Source: CAYRVX01 sp964642165
GTDB taxonomy: Bacteria; Planctomycetota; Phycisphaerae; SM23-33
Direction: 5' to 3'
Assembly (NCBI GenBank): GCA_964642165.1
Contig: CAZXOC010000002.1
Location: forward strand, 14,422 to 78,421
DNA length: 64,000 bases
Part shown: positions 51,401 through 58,970 of the stretch, in pieces
How positions within the stretch are numbered: the stretch's first letter is position 1
Layout: every line of letters starts with the position of its first letter
Made by a program: the position numbers and the translations under genes
Notes under the pieces: model-generated
Told to the model about the DNA's origin: nothing
The model's input: only the letters and a program-made list of their open reading frames with translations
Database searches by the model: none

Positions 51401-53085
51401 GCGTAGCTGCTCCGTCGACCCACCGCCGGCGCCTGCGCCACGGGCGCCTGCCAGATCATCGCGCCCTTGTTCCGCGCGTCCAGACAGACCACGTGGTACC
51501 GCTGGAGGTAGAGCATCATGACGTACAGGCGTCCGGCCCGGTAGGTCGGCGCCGAGAGGAACATGCCGTTGCGGATCACCTCGTGGTCGCCCAGCCCGCG
51601 CCCGACACGCCAGACCAGTCGCCCGTCGGCGCTCAGCGACAGCGCCGCCAGCCTCGAGCCGTCGTCCAGGCCCTTCATGTTGGGGTTGCGCCGCAACACG
51701 TACCCCAGCGAGTCCCCCGCCGGGAGGAAGTCGTACACCGTGAAGGCCATTCCCCCGCCGACGGTCAGGGCATACCGCCCGCTGTCGCCGACGTACTTGT
51801 AGCCGCCGGAGGAGTAGTACCCCGTGTTGGCGATCGGCCCGATCTGCCGGACCATCGGCAGCGCGAGGCTCTTCCACCTCGTCTCGCCGGTCAGCAGGTC
51901 GAAGCCCGCGGTGCTGTCATCCAGGCGCACGATCACCTGGTCGCCCCAGACGACCGGATGGACCAGCCCCGGCAGCACCGTCTCGCCCTGGGAGCGGCTG
52001 GAAACCGTCCGGCGCAGGATCAGGTGCCCTCGACTCAGGCGGACGCTGCGGCGGACGTTGCGGCTGGCGTAGCGGTTGTACTTGTGGTCGGACAGGTACA
52101 TGGTCAGCCCGGCCTTGAGGCGCGGCAGCAGGTCCTCGCCGGGGGAGACCCTCTCGCCCGCCTGGCGCCAGCGCGGCGCCAGGACGACGTCGCAGCCGCT
52201 CATGGCGCTCAGCCCGCTCGGGATGCCCCCCAGCCCGGGCCAGCCCGTCTTGACCGCCAACGGCGCGTCCACGGTGACCACCGGCATCCGCCAGACGCGC
52301 CGGAGGAACTCCGCGAGGCTCTGCGTCTTACCGCCGAGGACGGCGGATGCGTCGGGGAAGTCTTTCCGCAACTGCTCGGCCGCACGCCCGGCGGCCTCGC
52401 TCTCCCCGCCCAGGTGGCAGGCCGCGGCCACCTTCGCCAGCAGCGCCACGCGCTGCTCGCCGTCGGGCGCCAGCGGCAGCAGCCGCCACCAGCAGGACGC
52501 CGCCTGCGAGAACCGCGCCCGGTCGAAGTACAGCGCCCCCAGCGTCTCGAGGGCCTTCGGCCCGTACGACGTGTGCAGGTACCGCTCGGAGAGCCGGCGG
52601 AGATACTGCTCCGGGCGATCGGAGGCCAGGGCCTCCTCGTAGAGCCGCTCGGCCTGCGGGTCGTACAGGGCGCGGTAGAGCTTCAGCCCCTTCGGGCCCA
52701 TCCGCCCCAGCAGGTTGTTGGCCTTGCGGCGCATCGACACGAACCGGTTCGCCCCCTCCGAGTAGAAGCCGCTGTCCTCCCGCTGGATCAGGGCCTGGAG
52801 GATCTGGATGGCCTGGTCGTACTTCTTGTCCTTCTCGATCAGCCGCTTGGCCTCGTGCAGATAGCCGCCCAGTTCGTCGTCCACGTGGACCAGCGGAGGC
52901 GTTCCCGGGCTCGCGCCCGGGCTCGTCCGGCTGTTGACGGGCGGCAGGACCGCGGCCACGTTCGCCCGCCGCACCAGCTCGCCGAACGCGCCGGTGGCCA
53001 GCACGACGAGGGCGCCGAGCAGGACCCCCGCCGCGGCCCACGGCCGGCCTCGGCCACCATGTTGAGAATGCCCCGGTTCGTCCAT
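48430..53085 (-). CDS. Giant exported PQQ-like propeller/TPR protein
   Basis: 1551 residues from ATG at 53083-53085. One N-terminal membrane anchor (about 20-40, AAAGVLLGALVVLATGAFGE), so probably anchored in the membrane facing the periplasm. Then TPR-like helices (AIQILQALIQREDSGFYSEG, ALETLGALYFDRARFSQAAS), a PQQ-like beta-propeller (FDLLTGETRWKS, EETGEPLWAYQYTS, DAATGELRWAG), a second helical part (about 850-1100, TPR-like), and a second propeller (VSCLDIATGEMSW, VLHSQTGKAAQKID). No PQQ-dehydrogenase Ca/Cys-Cys site was seen, so it is a scaffold or binding protein. First gene of the unit that reads on into the toroid and MoxR cluster. Confidence 0.82.
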   Translation of the reverse strand: MDEPGHSQHGGRGRPWAAAGVLLGALVVLATGAFGELVRRANVAAVLPPVNSRTSPGASPGTPPLVHVDDELGGYLHEAKRLIEKDKKYDQAIQILQALIQREDSGFYSEGANRFVSMRRKANNLLGRMGPKGLKLYRALYDPQAERLYEEALASDRPEQYLRRLSERYLHTSYGPKALETLGALYFDRARFSQAASCWWRLLPLAPDGEQRVALLAKVAAACHLGGESEAAGRAAEQLRKDFPDASAVLGGKTQSLAEFLRRVWRMPVVTVDAPLAVKTGWPGLGGIPSGLSAMSGCDVVLAPRWRQAGERVSPGEDLLPRLKAGLTMYLSDHKYNRYASRNVRRSVRLSRGHLILRRTVSSRSQGETVLPGLVHPVVWGDQVIVRLDDSTAGFDLLTGETRWKSLALPMVRQIGPIANTGYYSSGGYKYVGDSGRYALTVGGGMAFTVYDFLPAGDSLGYVLRRNPNMKGLDDGSRLAALSLSADGRLVWRVGRGLGDHEVIRNGMFLSAPTYRAGRLYVMMLYLQRYHVVCLDARNKGAMIWQAPVAQAPAVGRRSSYAIGADPRLSVGSPPAVADGRVYVTTNSGAVAGFEEETGEPLWAYQYTSVVNRPGSISSVSSRYPGRLGVHPPGNPIIVSRGNVVCLPADSEKLLGLDAATGELRWAGNRRSQMDLSAIDADRVLMSGPGLIVRRVIDGAELNRGSEDVGISGRPAVTSHEVLASAMGRVESMDLKTYGTSPLGLASADGFLGNLVSANGKLISASMLGVCTYFGYDSAREELTRRIESTPAPQRPPLLKQRAQLAYDAKRYAKALEDFKACEALTKAQGDTQTGAQLPPLLYMTYVALGNHAAGDAQMHEMFLHAEAYATTTLDKAHLKLRLAKYHERVGEYTAAVELAQQVAEEYGEEELYDIVIGPEAGDAVRSGPRRRTVRGDKLVRAYVRDLLAKHGHECYAKFDAEAKRAFDEARAAGEVDRVLDVEKRWPNSQWADDALFEAAELFYRRAQADKASADDDLAEARRHLYRVARTKDSPLRVSASVALATIYSRGGWKTSAQKECEVLADLDGETEVAFADVRGKLRDVLKLIEGGKLANSSRPMRMVSTVRPPLAEVFQVKGEHVCVLRDQELRPIRLGEKIAIIKDGDAYLLDTAADSEAKALAEWKGLASVDKDDAKKYAHYPPGMRLVGGVSRDGKVLAVADRKSIRGLDLVSAKVVWDRQMAKIGIASFYTMGVGSGVLVVADRSGKVSCLDIATGEMSWQGNLVGGNRCPSGPPRIVGDMVVFQHDSGKRVTCFSLAKGGRVVGRWPPDGSASQWTQCEVTPDGLLAMIVNGELTVRELGKLDKPLWRQQHNAAKYPAILAISAEQIAVSPQNTSGRIEVLSVLGGGKLATLQARPVHGAAAIPFDARFQDDGLYVLCAPSFSGRRKAIYGRLSSVRGLNIQKFTVSDEKHRWSVDFDEHKNWYYQSMPPIVLGRDHVVVTARHYQAAFPYYAYVLHSQTGKAAQKIDLRGGAPAPDESRRRQGTGPPVLTNGRLCAETSKGVIIYGER

Positions 53086-53172
53086 GGTCCAGTTCCCTGC
53101 CGGCGCCCCTGCCGGCTGCTTGCAGCGGAATACGACCAACCGTTTGATACCACGCGAGCGGCGCCAGGTTCG

Positions 53173-53178
53173 ATTATA
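53173..53178 (-). promoter_or_regulatory. Perfect TATAAT -10 of the giant-propeller operon
   Basis: TATAAT on the minus strand at 53178-53173. TTCGGA lies 18 bases upstream (53202-53197), a weak -35. The transcript would start near 53166, giving a leader of about 80 bases before the ATG at 53085. The AT-rich -10 stands out in GC-rich surroundings. Confidence 0.55.
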
Positions 53179-53338
53179 CTCGCCCCGTTGGCGCACTCCG
53201 AATGCTTTTCCGGTCGACGGCCCGTCCGCACGGCGCAGCACGCGCACGGCCGATTCGTAGCAGGTTAGTCGCCGCTGACGGGCAGCGGTTCCACCCCGTG
53301 CGGGAATTCCTTCGGCGAAGGTGGGTCTCGCCCGAGGG

Positions 53339-55501
53339 TTACGGCCGCCGGGGCGCGAGACGCCGCCCGTGGCGGCGAAGCGTCTCGATGCTCACCCGCT
53401 GGCGCAGCAGCGCCCCGCGCCCGCTGAGGCGGTTCGCCGCCGGCGCCCGGTCGCCCGGCCAGAGCCGCTCCAGCGGCACCACCCACGTGCCCTCGCGCCG
53501 CGTCGGCCGCCCAGGCCGCACGCCCCCCGCCCGCCCGTCCGCCCCGCGCCGAGTGATCAGCGCCACGTCGAGGTACCCGTCGGCGGCGGCGAGCACGGCC
53601 CAGCCCGTGTGCATCACGCCCCGCAGCGCGCTGGCGGCGGCCAGGGCGTCGCCGAGTCCGCCGCCGGCGACCTGCGTGCGAAGGATCAGGACGCCGCCGC
53701 GGTGGAGCTTGTCGCGGCACCGCCGCAGCACGCGGTCGCCGTAGCACCGCCACGCCTCGGGATGGTCCGCCGGCATCGGCGCCAGGACGAGGCCGTCGAA
53801 CCGCCCGGCGTCCCTCGCGACGGCGTCCAGGAAGTCGCCGGTGGGCTCGCCGGTGGCTGCGCCGCTCACCGGGCCCGCCGTGGGGTCCGGATGCGCCCGC
53901 GCGGCGTGGACACCCGCCGGCAGCGCCAACGGAACGTCCGCCGGCGAGGCCGCGACAATCCACCACCGTCCCGGGTGGGCGGCCATCGCCTCGTCGACGG
54001 CCTTGGTCACGGCCTTGCTTCGCCAGTGCGGCCGTCCCACCAGGCCGCCCCATGCCGCACCGCCCCCCGCCGGAGCCGCCGGCGTCGATGCCGTCGTCAG
54101 CCACGCCCCCGCCGTCAGCCGCGGCAGGCCGCGAACCGCCCCCACCCGCGCCGTGACGGTCGCGCAGATCAGCACGCCGCCCAGGGCGGCCCAGGCGATC
54201 CCCGTGCGGCTGCGGCGCGACGCGACGATGGCCACCACCACGCCGGCGACCATCCCGCCGACCGCGACGAACAGGCCCGCCGGCGCCAGCAGGGCCGTCG
54301 CCCCGGCGGCCAGGTACAACGCGACCCCGCCGCCCGCGCCCGCCGCGACCGCCGCCAAGTACTGCCGCGCCCGCCCCCCGTGCGTGGCGAAGAGCTTCCG
54401 CTGCCGCGACAAGACCACCGAGGCCAACGCCGCCAGAGGCACCTGTGCGGCGACGGCCAGCATGGCGCAGCCGACGGCGACGCCCCCGCCCCGGAAGCAC
54501 CCGACGGCCAGGCTGCCCTGAAAGACCACCGCGCTGAGGATCCCGACGCTCGCCCCCGTCGCCTGCGCCACGCCCGGCGCGCGGGAGCGCCGGTCCGCCC
54601 GCCGCAGCCGCCACGCCAGCAGGGCGATGGACGCACCCGCCCAGCACGCCTGCCCGCCCAGGCCGACCTCGCCCACGTCGCGCAGCAGCCGCGCCTGGAC
54701 CACCAGCACGACCGTCGCGGCCGCAGAGCCCGCCGCCACGGCCAGCCAGCGCCCGCGCCGCGGAGACGACTCGATCGGGGCCATCACCCGCCGCGGGCGG
54801 ACGGTCAGCTTCACGCGCTGGAAGACGCCGCCCGCCGCCGCGAGCACGGCGACGCCCGCGACCAGTCCGACGCCGAGGAGGTCCGCGCCGAACCACCAGG
54901 CCAGCGCTGCGGCGGCCAGGCCCGCCGCCACGCCCCCCAGCCATTCCCGGACCACCGAGGCGTAGTGGTCGCGCCCCGAGCCGCCGCGGATCATCACGGT
55001 TACCAGGAACGCCACGCTGATGCCCAGCGCCAGGGGGATCATGCCCACGAACTGGCAGAGGAAGGCGAAGACGGCGAAGCCGGTCGGCCCGAGCAGCAGG
55101 GGCCCGCGCCCGCCATCGCCGACGGCGGCGGCGAAGAGGTGGATCGCGGCGGTCGTGGCCACGCCGCCGACGGCGGCCAGCGCGGCGGCCAGCGCCAGCA
55201 GGCGCATCATCCCCCGCACCGCGCGCCGCGTGGAGGACGCCCCGCCGCCCGTCGCCAGGGCGAGCACCGGGCTGTCCTCCAGCTTCAGCGCCACCCGCAG
55301 GCGCTGCAGCGCCCGCGCGGCGCGGGCGGGAAGGCCCGCCGTCGCCGCGATCGCCAGCATCAGCGCCGCGACCGACCGCAGGACGCTCGCGCCCGACAGG
55401 TCGAACCGCAGGCTCCACAGGACCACCAGCGAGGCCGCCCACACCGTCAGCGCCGTCGCCAGCCACACCACAAACAACCTGTCGATCCGCGTCGACTTCA
55501 T
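53339..55501 (-). CDS. Polytopic membrane protein with spermidine-synthase-like C-terminal half
   Basis: 720 residues. About 12 or more hydrophobic helices in residues 1-480 (LFVVWLATALTVWAASLVVL, LLALAAALAAVGGVATTAAI, LAVAAGSAAATVVLVVQ, LYLAAGATALLAPAGLFVAV and others). Residues about 520-680 are a soluble part, FDGLVLAPMPADHPEAWRCY ... CRDKLHRGGVLILRTQV, resembling the last strands of a spermidine-synthase or methyltransferase Rossmann fold, without the Gly-rich SAM-loop of a working enzyme. Compare the fusion at 20458-23511. The end is basic. It follows birA by 39 bases and is likely in its operon. Function unknown. Confidence 0.72.
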   Translation of the reverse strand: MKSTRIDRLFVVWLATALTVWAASLVVLWSLRFDLSGASVLRSVAALMLAIAATAGLPARAARALQRLRVALKLEDSPVLALATGGGASSTRRAVRGMMRLLALAAALAAVGGVATTAAIHLFAAAVGDGGRGPLLLGPTGFAVFAFLCQFVGMIPLALGISVAFLVTVMIRGGSGRDHYASVVREWLGGVAAGLAAAALAWWFGADLLGVGLVAGVAVLAAAGGVFQRVKLTVRPRRVMAPIESSPRRGRWLAVAAGSAAATVVLVVQARLLRDVGEVGLGGQACWAGASIALLAWRLRRADRRSRAPGVAQATGASVGILSAVVFQGSLAVGCFRGGGVAVGCAMLAVAAQVPLAALASVVLSRQRKLFATHGGRARQYLAAVAAGAGGGVALYLAAGATALLAPAGLFVAVGGMVAGVVVAIVASRRSRTGIAWAALGGVLICATVTARVGAVRGLPRLTAGAWLTTASTPAAPAGGGAAWGGLVGRPHWRSKAVTKAVDEAMAAHPGRWWIVAASPADVPLALPAGVHAARAHPDPTAGPVSGAATGEPTGDFLDAVARDAGRFDGLVLAPMPADHPEAWRCYGDRVLRRCRDKLHRGGVLILRTQVAGGGLGDALAAASALRGVMHTGWAVLAAADGYLDVALITRRGADGRAGGVRPGRPTRREGTWVVPLERLWPGDRAPAANRLSGRGALLRQRVSIETLRRHGRRLAPRRP

Positions 55502-55540
55502 CTTCCGGGGCGGAGCCTCATCGGCCGCACGCGGCGACCG

Positions 55541-56521
55541 TCAGCGGACCTCGGCAAGGACGGTGGCCCGAGCGGCGGGCAGGCGGGTCCGGCTGCCGTC
55601 GTCGAGGCACAGGACCAGACCCTCCAACGGGTCGACGTCGAGGACGCGCCCGCTGTGACGCCGCCCGTCGCACAGGACGGTCAGTCGCTGGTTGACCATG
55701 CGGCAGCGGGCGAGGAAGCCGGCGTGCAGCTCGTCGAGCCGCCCGGCGGCGACGCGCGCGACCCACGCGTCGAGGCGCCCCAGCAGCGCCCGGACGATCG
55801 CGATCCGGTCGGCCGGGTGCGCCAGGTGGTCCGCCAGGCAGGTCGCGCGCCGGTCGACCTCGTCGGCCGGCGGGGCGCGGTTGGCGTTGATGCCCACCCC
55901 CAGCACGACGCCGAGCGTCTCGCCCTCGCGGCGCATCTCCACCAGCACGCCCGCCACCTTGGCACCGTCCAGCAGCACGTCGTTGGGCCACTTCAGCTCG
56001 CAGGGCAGTCCCGCGGCCTCCTCGATCGCCTCGGCCGTCGCCAGCCCCGTGGCGATCGTCAGCGCCTCGTGCGGCGGCGCGCGCCGCCCGGCCGGCTCGA
56101 TCAGCAGCGCGCTGAGCAGGACGTTCTGGTGCGGCGAGCTGACCCACGCCCGCCCCCGGCGGCCGCGACCGCGAGACTGGGCCTCCGCCACCACGACCAG
56201 CCCGTCGGCGCCTTCCTGGCGGATCGCCTCGAGCGCCACGTCGTTCGTCGAGCCGACGACCTCGAAGCACAGCACGCTGCGCCCCACGCGCCGCTCCGGC
56301 AGCCCGCGCTCGATCAGGTGCGGCGAAAGCGGCACAGGCGGCAGCAGCCGAACGCCGTCGGGCGGCGAGTACTCCAGCCGGTACCAGCTCCCGAACATGG
56401 CGTCCAGCTCGCGCTCCAGGTCCGCCGGCGCCACGCCGACCGCCGCCGCCAGCTCCTCCAGCGCGACGTAGCCTTCCCGGCGGTCGTAGAGCACTTCCAG
56501 GATGCGGTCCGACGTCTTCAT
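55541..56521 (-). CDS. birA: Biotin-[acetyl-CoA-carboxylase] ligase
   Basis: 326 residues. An N-terminal winged helix (1-60, ILEVLYDRREGYVALEELAA) suggests that it may also repress biotin genes. The ligase core has VGSTND, GRGRRGRAWVSSPHQN (biotin/AMP-binding loop), LKWPNDVLL and GVLVEMRREG, and a C-terminal SH3-like domain (CDGRRHSGRVLDVDPLEGLV). The start ATG overlaps the nadC stop by four bases (56518-56521), so the two are co-translated. Attaches biotin to carboxylase carrier proteins. Confidence 0.95.
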   Translation of the reverse strand: MKTSDRILEVLYDRREGYVALEELAAAVGVAPADLERELDAMFGSWYRLEYSPPDGVRLLPPVPLSPHLIERGLPERRVGRSVLCFEVVGSTNDVALEAIRQEGADGLVVVAEAQSRGRGRRGRAWVSSPHQNVLLSALLIEPAGRRAPPHEALTIATGLATAEAIEEAAGLPCELKWPNDVLLDGAKVAGVLVEMRREGETLGVVLGVGINANRAPPADEVDRRATCLADHLAHPADRIAIVRALLGRLDAWVARVAAGRLDELHAGFLARCRMVNQRLTVLCDGRRHSGRVLDVDPLEGLVLCLDDGSRTRLPAARATVLAEVR

Positions 56522-57414
56522 CCCGCGTCCACGTCCAGGGCGATGTCGGCGGCCGGAACCGAGTGCGTCAGGGCGCCCACCGAGATGCGCTCGACGCCCG
56601 CCTCGGCCACGGCGCGAACGTTGCGGAGCGTGATGCCGCCCGAGGCCTCCAGGGCGACGCGCCCGCGCAGGCCGGCGGCGTCGCGCCGCGCGACCGCCCG
56701 GCGAAGCTCCTCCGGCGGCATGTTGTCCAGCAGGACCACGTCCACCGGCAGGCGCAGCGCCGCGTCGAGCTGCCCCAGGCGGTCCACCTCCACCTCGACG
56801 AAGCCCTCCGGGCCGAGCGCCCTTCGCGCCTCGGCCAGCCGCCCGCCCAGCGCGGCGAGGGGGTCCGCCTCGCCCGACCGCGCCAGCACGCCGAGGTGGT
56901 TGTCCTTCACCAGGACGGCGTCGTAGAGCCCTCGGCGGTGGTTCCGCCCGCCGCCCGCGCGGACGGCGTACTTCTCCAGGTCGCGCCAGCCGGGCGTCGT
57001 CTTGCGCGTGTCCAGGATGGCCGCCGCCGTGCCGCGCACGGCCTCGACGTAGCGCGCGGTCATCGTGGCGATGCCGCTGAGGCGCTGGAGGAAGTTGAGC
57101 GCCACGCGTTCGGCCGACAGCACCGCGCGCGCCGGGCCGGACCACGCCGCCAGGACGGAGCCCGCCGCGACGCTCCGGCCGTCGGGCACCTCCACGTTCG
57201 TGGCGATGCGAGCGTCGTAGGCCTCGGCGACGGGGTGCAGGAAGAGCCCCCCGCAGAAGACCAGCTCCCGGCGGGCGACGAATCGCCCGCGGGCCTCGAG
57301 CCCCTCCGGCAGCAGCGCGGCGGTCACGTCGCCGCCGCCGAGGTCCTCCGCCCGCGCCAGCTCGAGCAGACGCTGGAGATTGTCCAGCTCGCGTTTCCCC
57401 GCCGAAAGCGCCAT
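56518..57414 (-). CDS. nadC: Nicotinate-nucleotide pyrophosphorylase (carboxylating)
   Basis: 298 residues. AEDLGGGDVTAALLP, SGIATMTARYVEAVRGTAAA, ILDTRKTTPGWRDLEK (PRPP contact), GGGRNHRRGL, VLVKDNHL, EVEVDRL, VLLDNMP and ALEASGGITL are the family residues for quinolinate and PRPP binding. It makes nicotinate mononucleotide from quinolinate in de novo NAD synthesis. nadA and nadB are not in the window. The nadC-birA pair is a common arrangement. Its promoter is at 57421-57449. Confidence 0.96.
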   Translation of the reverse strand: MALSAGKRELDNLQRLLELARAEDLGGGDVTAALLPEGLEARGRFVARRELVFCGGLFLHPVAEAYDARIATNVEVPDGRSVAAGSVLAAWSGPARAVLSAERVALNFLQRLSGIATMTARYVEAVRGTAAAILDTRKTTPGWRDLEKYAVRAGGGRNHRRGLYDAVLVKDNHLGVLARSGEADPLAALGGRLAEARRALGPEGFVEVEVDRLGQLDAALRLPVDVVLLDNMPPEELRRAVARRDAAGLRGRVALEASGGITLRNVRAVAEAGVERISVGALTHSVPAADIALDVDAG

Positions 57415-57420
57415 GCGCCG

Positions 57421-57449
57421 AGGATACCGCAAAAGCCCTCGACCGCCAA
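57421..57449 (-). promoter_or_regulatory. Promoter of nadC-birA
   Basis: TTGGCG (57449-57444), 17-base spacer, TATCCT (57426-57421), ending only six bases before the ATG at 57414. So the mRNA is leaderless or nearly so, matching the lack of a ribosome binding site. Confidence 0.5.
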
Positions 57450-57494
57450 GCCGGTGCCCCACGCCCGCGCCGCCGTCCGCGCGGGGCCGCCGCC

Positions 57495-58751
57495 TCACGG
57501 CATCAGGCCCACGCACCGAAGCTCGCGCTCGTCGCGCAGGAACAGCTTGCCGTCCACGTAGGCCGGGTGGCACCAGTTCTGCCCGCACACGCGGGTCCGG
57601 CCGATCACGCGGCAGCGCTTCGGGTCCGCGGCCACGAGCAGTAGCTGGCCCCTCTCGGCGAGCACGAGGATGCGGTCCTTCATCACGACGAACGACGCGT
57701 AGCCCCGCCCCACCATGCCGGAGAAGAACCCCTTCTCGACCCAGGCCTCCTTGCCGGTCCGCACGTCGACGCAGAAGAGGCTCTTGCCCGGCCCGAGCCC
57801 GTAGACGTGACTGCCGACGGCCACCGGATTCATGAAGTTGACCGCCAGGGCCTTGGACAGCCACGCGCGCTCGGCGCGGAACGCCTCGCCCTCCTTGGAG
57901 ATCCGGACGCCGATCAGCCCGGCGAGGTACGAGGAGACCACCACCGTGTCGTCCACGACGACCGGCGTGATCACGTGCCGCCCCAGCCTCGTCTTCACCG
58001 GCGCGCGCCACAGCAGCTTGCCGTCGCGCACGTCGAGGCCGATGACCGCCTCCGCCGTGAACGAGACCACCTGCTTGACGCCCAAGATCGTGGCGACGAC
58101 GGCCCCGCCGTGGCCCTGCACGTCGTTCTGGGACTTCCAGATGACCTTCCCGCTGCGCTTGTCGAGGCAGACGACGCTCGCGCCCTTCCTGCCGCCGGCG
58201 GCAACGATCACACGATCGCCGTCGATCACCGCCGAACCGGAGTTGCCGTGGCGGTCGGCCCCCGCGGCCGAGCCCCTCTCGCCGATGAAGACCGCCCCGA
58301 AGTCCTTCACGAAGTTGACGCGCCAGATCTCCTTGCCGTCGGCGACGCGGAGGCAGCGGAACTCGCCGCGGCACGACTGCACGTAGACGCGCTCGCCGTC
58401 GACCAGCGGCGTGCAGCGCGGGCCGGGCGGCGAGTGGCCGTCCCGGAACGTGTCGTCCAGCGGCGCGCTCCAGAGCTCCTTGCCCGAGGCGGCGTCGACG
58501 GCGTGCACCACCTCCTTGCCCTGCTGGTTGTCGAGGTGGAACAGCCGCCCGCCGCTGACGACCGGCGAGGCCAGGCCGTGGCCGACCCTCTCCCGCCAGA
58601 GAGCCTTCGGCTCGGCCGGCAGCGTCTGCGGCACGGCGACGCCGGCCGGGACGTGCCCCGTGCCGTCGGGCCCGCGCCACCGAGGCCAGTCCGCCGCCAG
58701 GCACCACGTGCCGAGCACGAGCATCGAACCGATCAGAATGCTGCGCTTCAT
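57495..58751 (-). CDS. Exported PQQ-like beta-propeller protein
   Basis: 418 residues. Signal peptide 1-19 (MKRSILIGSMLVLGTWCLA) followed by DWPRWRGPDGTG, the start motif of the planctomycete PQQ-like ('outer membrane protein assembly BamB-like') family. Blades carry VDAASGKELWSAPL, RVADGKEIWRVNF, LDKRSGKVIWKSQ, LDVRDGKLLWRAPV and VDVRTGKEAWVEKG. No redox cysteines or PQQ ligands are evident, so it is a binding or scaffold propeller. It is divergent from the gene at 58971. Confidence 0.88.
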   Translation of the reverse strand: MKRSILIGSMLVLGTWCLAADWPRWRGPDGTGHVPAGVAVPQTLPAEPKALWRERVGHGLASPVVSGGRLFHLDNQQGKEVVHAVDAASGKELWSAPLDDTFRDGHSPPGPRCTPLVDGERVYVQSCRGEFRCLRVADGKEIWRVNFVKDFGAVFIGERGSAAGADRHGNSGSAVIDGDRVIVAAGGRKGASVVCLDKRSGKVIWKSQNDVQGHGGAVVATILGVKQVVSFTAEAVIGLDVRDGKLLWRAPVKTRLGRHVITPVVVDDTVVVSSYLAGLIGVRISKEGEAFRAERAWLSKALAVNFMNPVAVGSHVYGLGPGKSLFCVDVRTGKEAWVEKGFFSGMVGRGYASFVVMKDRILVLAERGQLLLVAADPKRCRVIGRTRVCGQNWCHPAYVDGKLFLRDERELRCVGLMP

Positions 58752-58906
58752 GTCTCGGATACCTCCCGGAAAAACCGCGCTGGACCCTCGTCAAGAGCCG
58801 CTGGGGTCAGTCTACCATACTCGTATGCTCGGACAAGGCAGGGCTGCACGTTCGCGCGGGAAGGAGGCGAGTCCACCGGCGTGCGGCGACGGCGCGGCCG
58901 GCGGTG

Positions 58907-58937
58907 TTGCATCGCACCGGGGCGGCGAGTGTAGAAT
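58907..58937 (+). promoter_or_regulatory. Candidate promoter of the six-hairpin gene
   Basis: TTGCAT (58907-58912), 19-base spacer, TAGAAT (58932-58937), 33 bases before the ATG at 58971. The long spacer makes it less sure. Confidence 0.4.
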
Positions 58938-58970
58938 CGCCCGTCCGGAGCGCAGATGAGGAGCCCCGAC

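Noticed and set aside
48286..53268. 1660-codon plus-strand open frame opposite the giant propeller gene
   Set aside because: Antisense shadow; the minus-strand protein has clear PQQ blades and TPRs.
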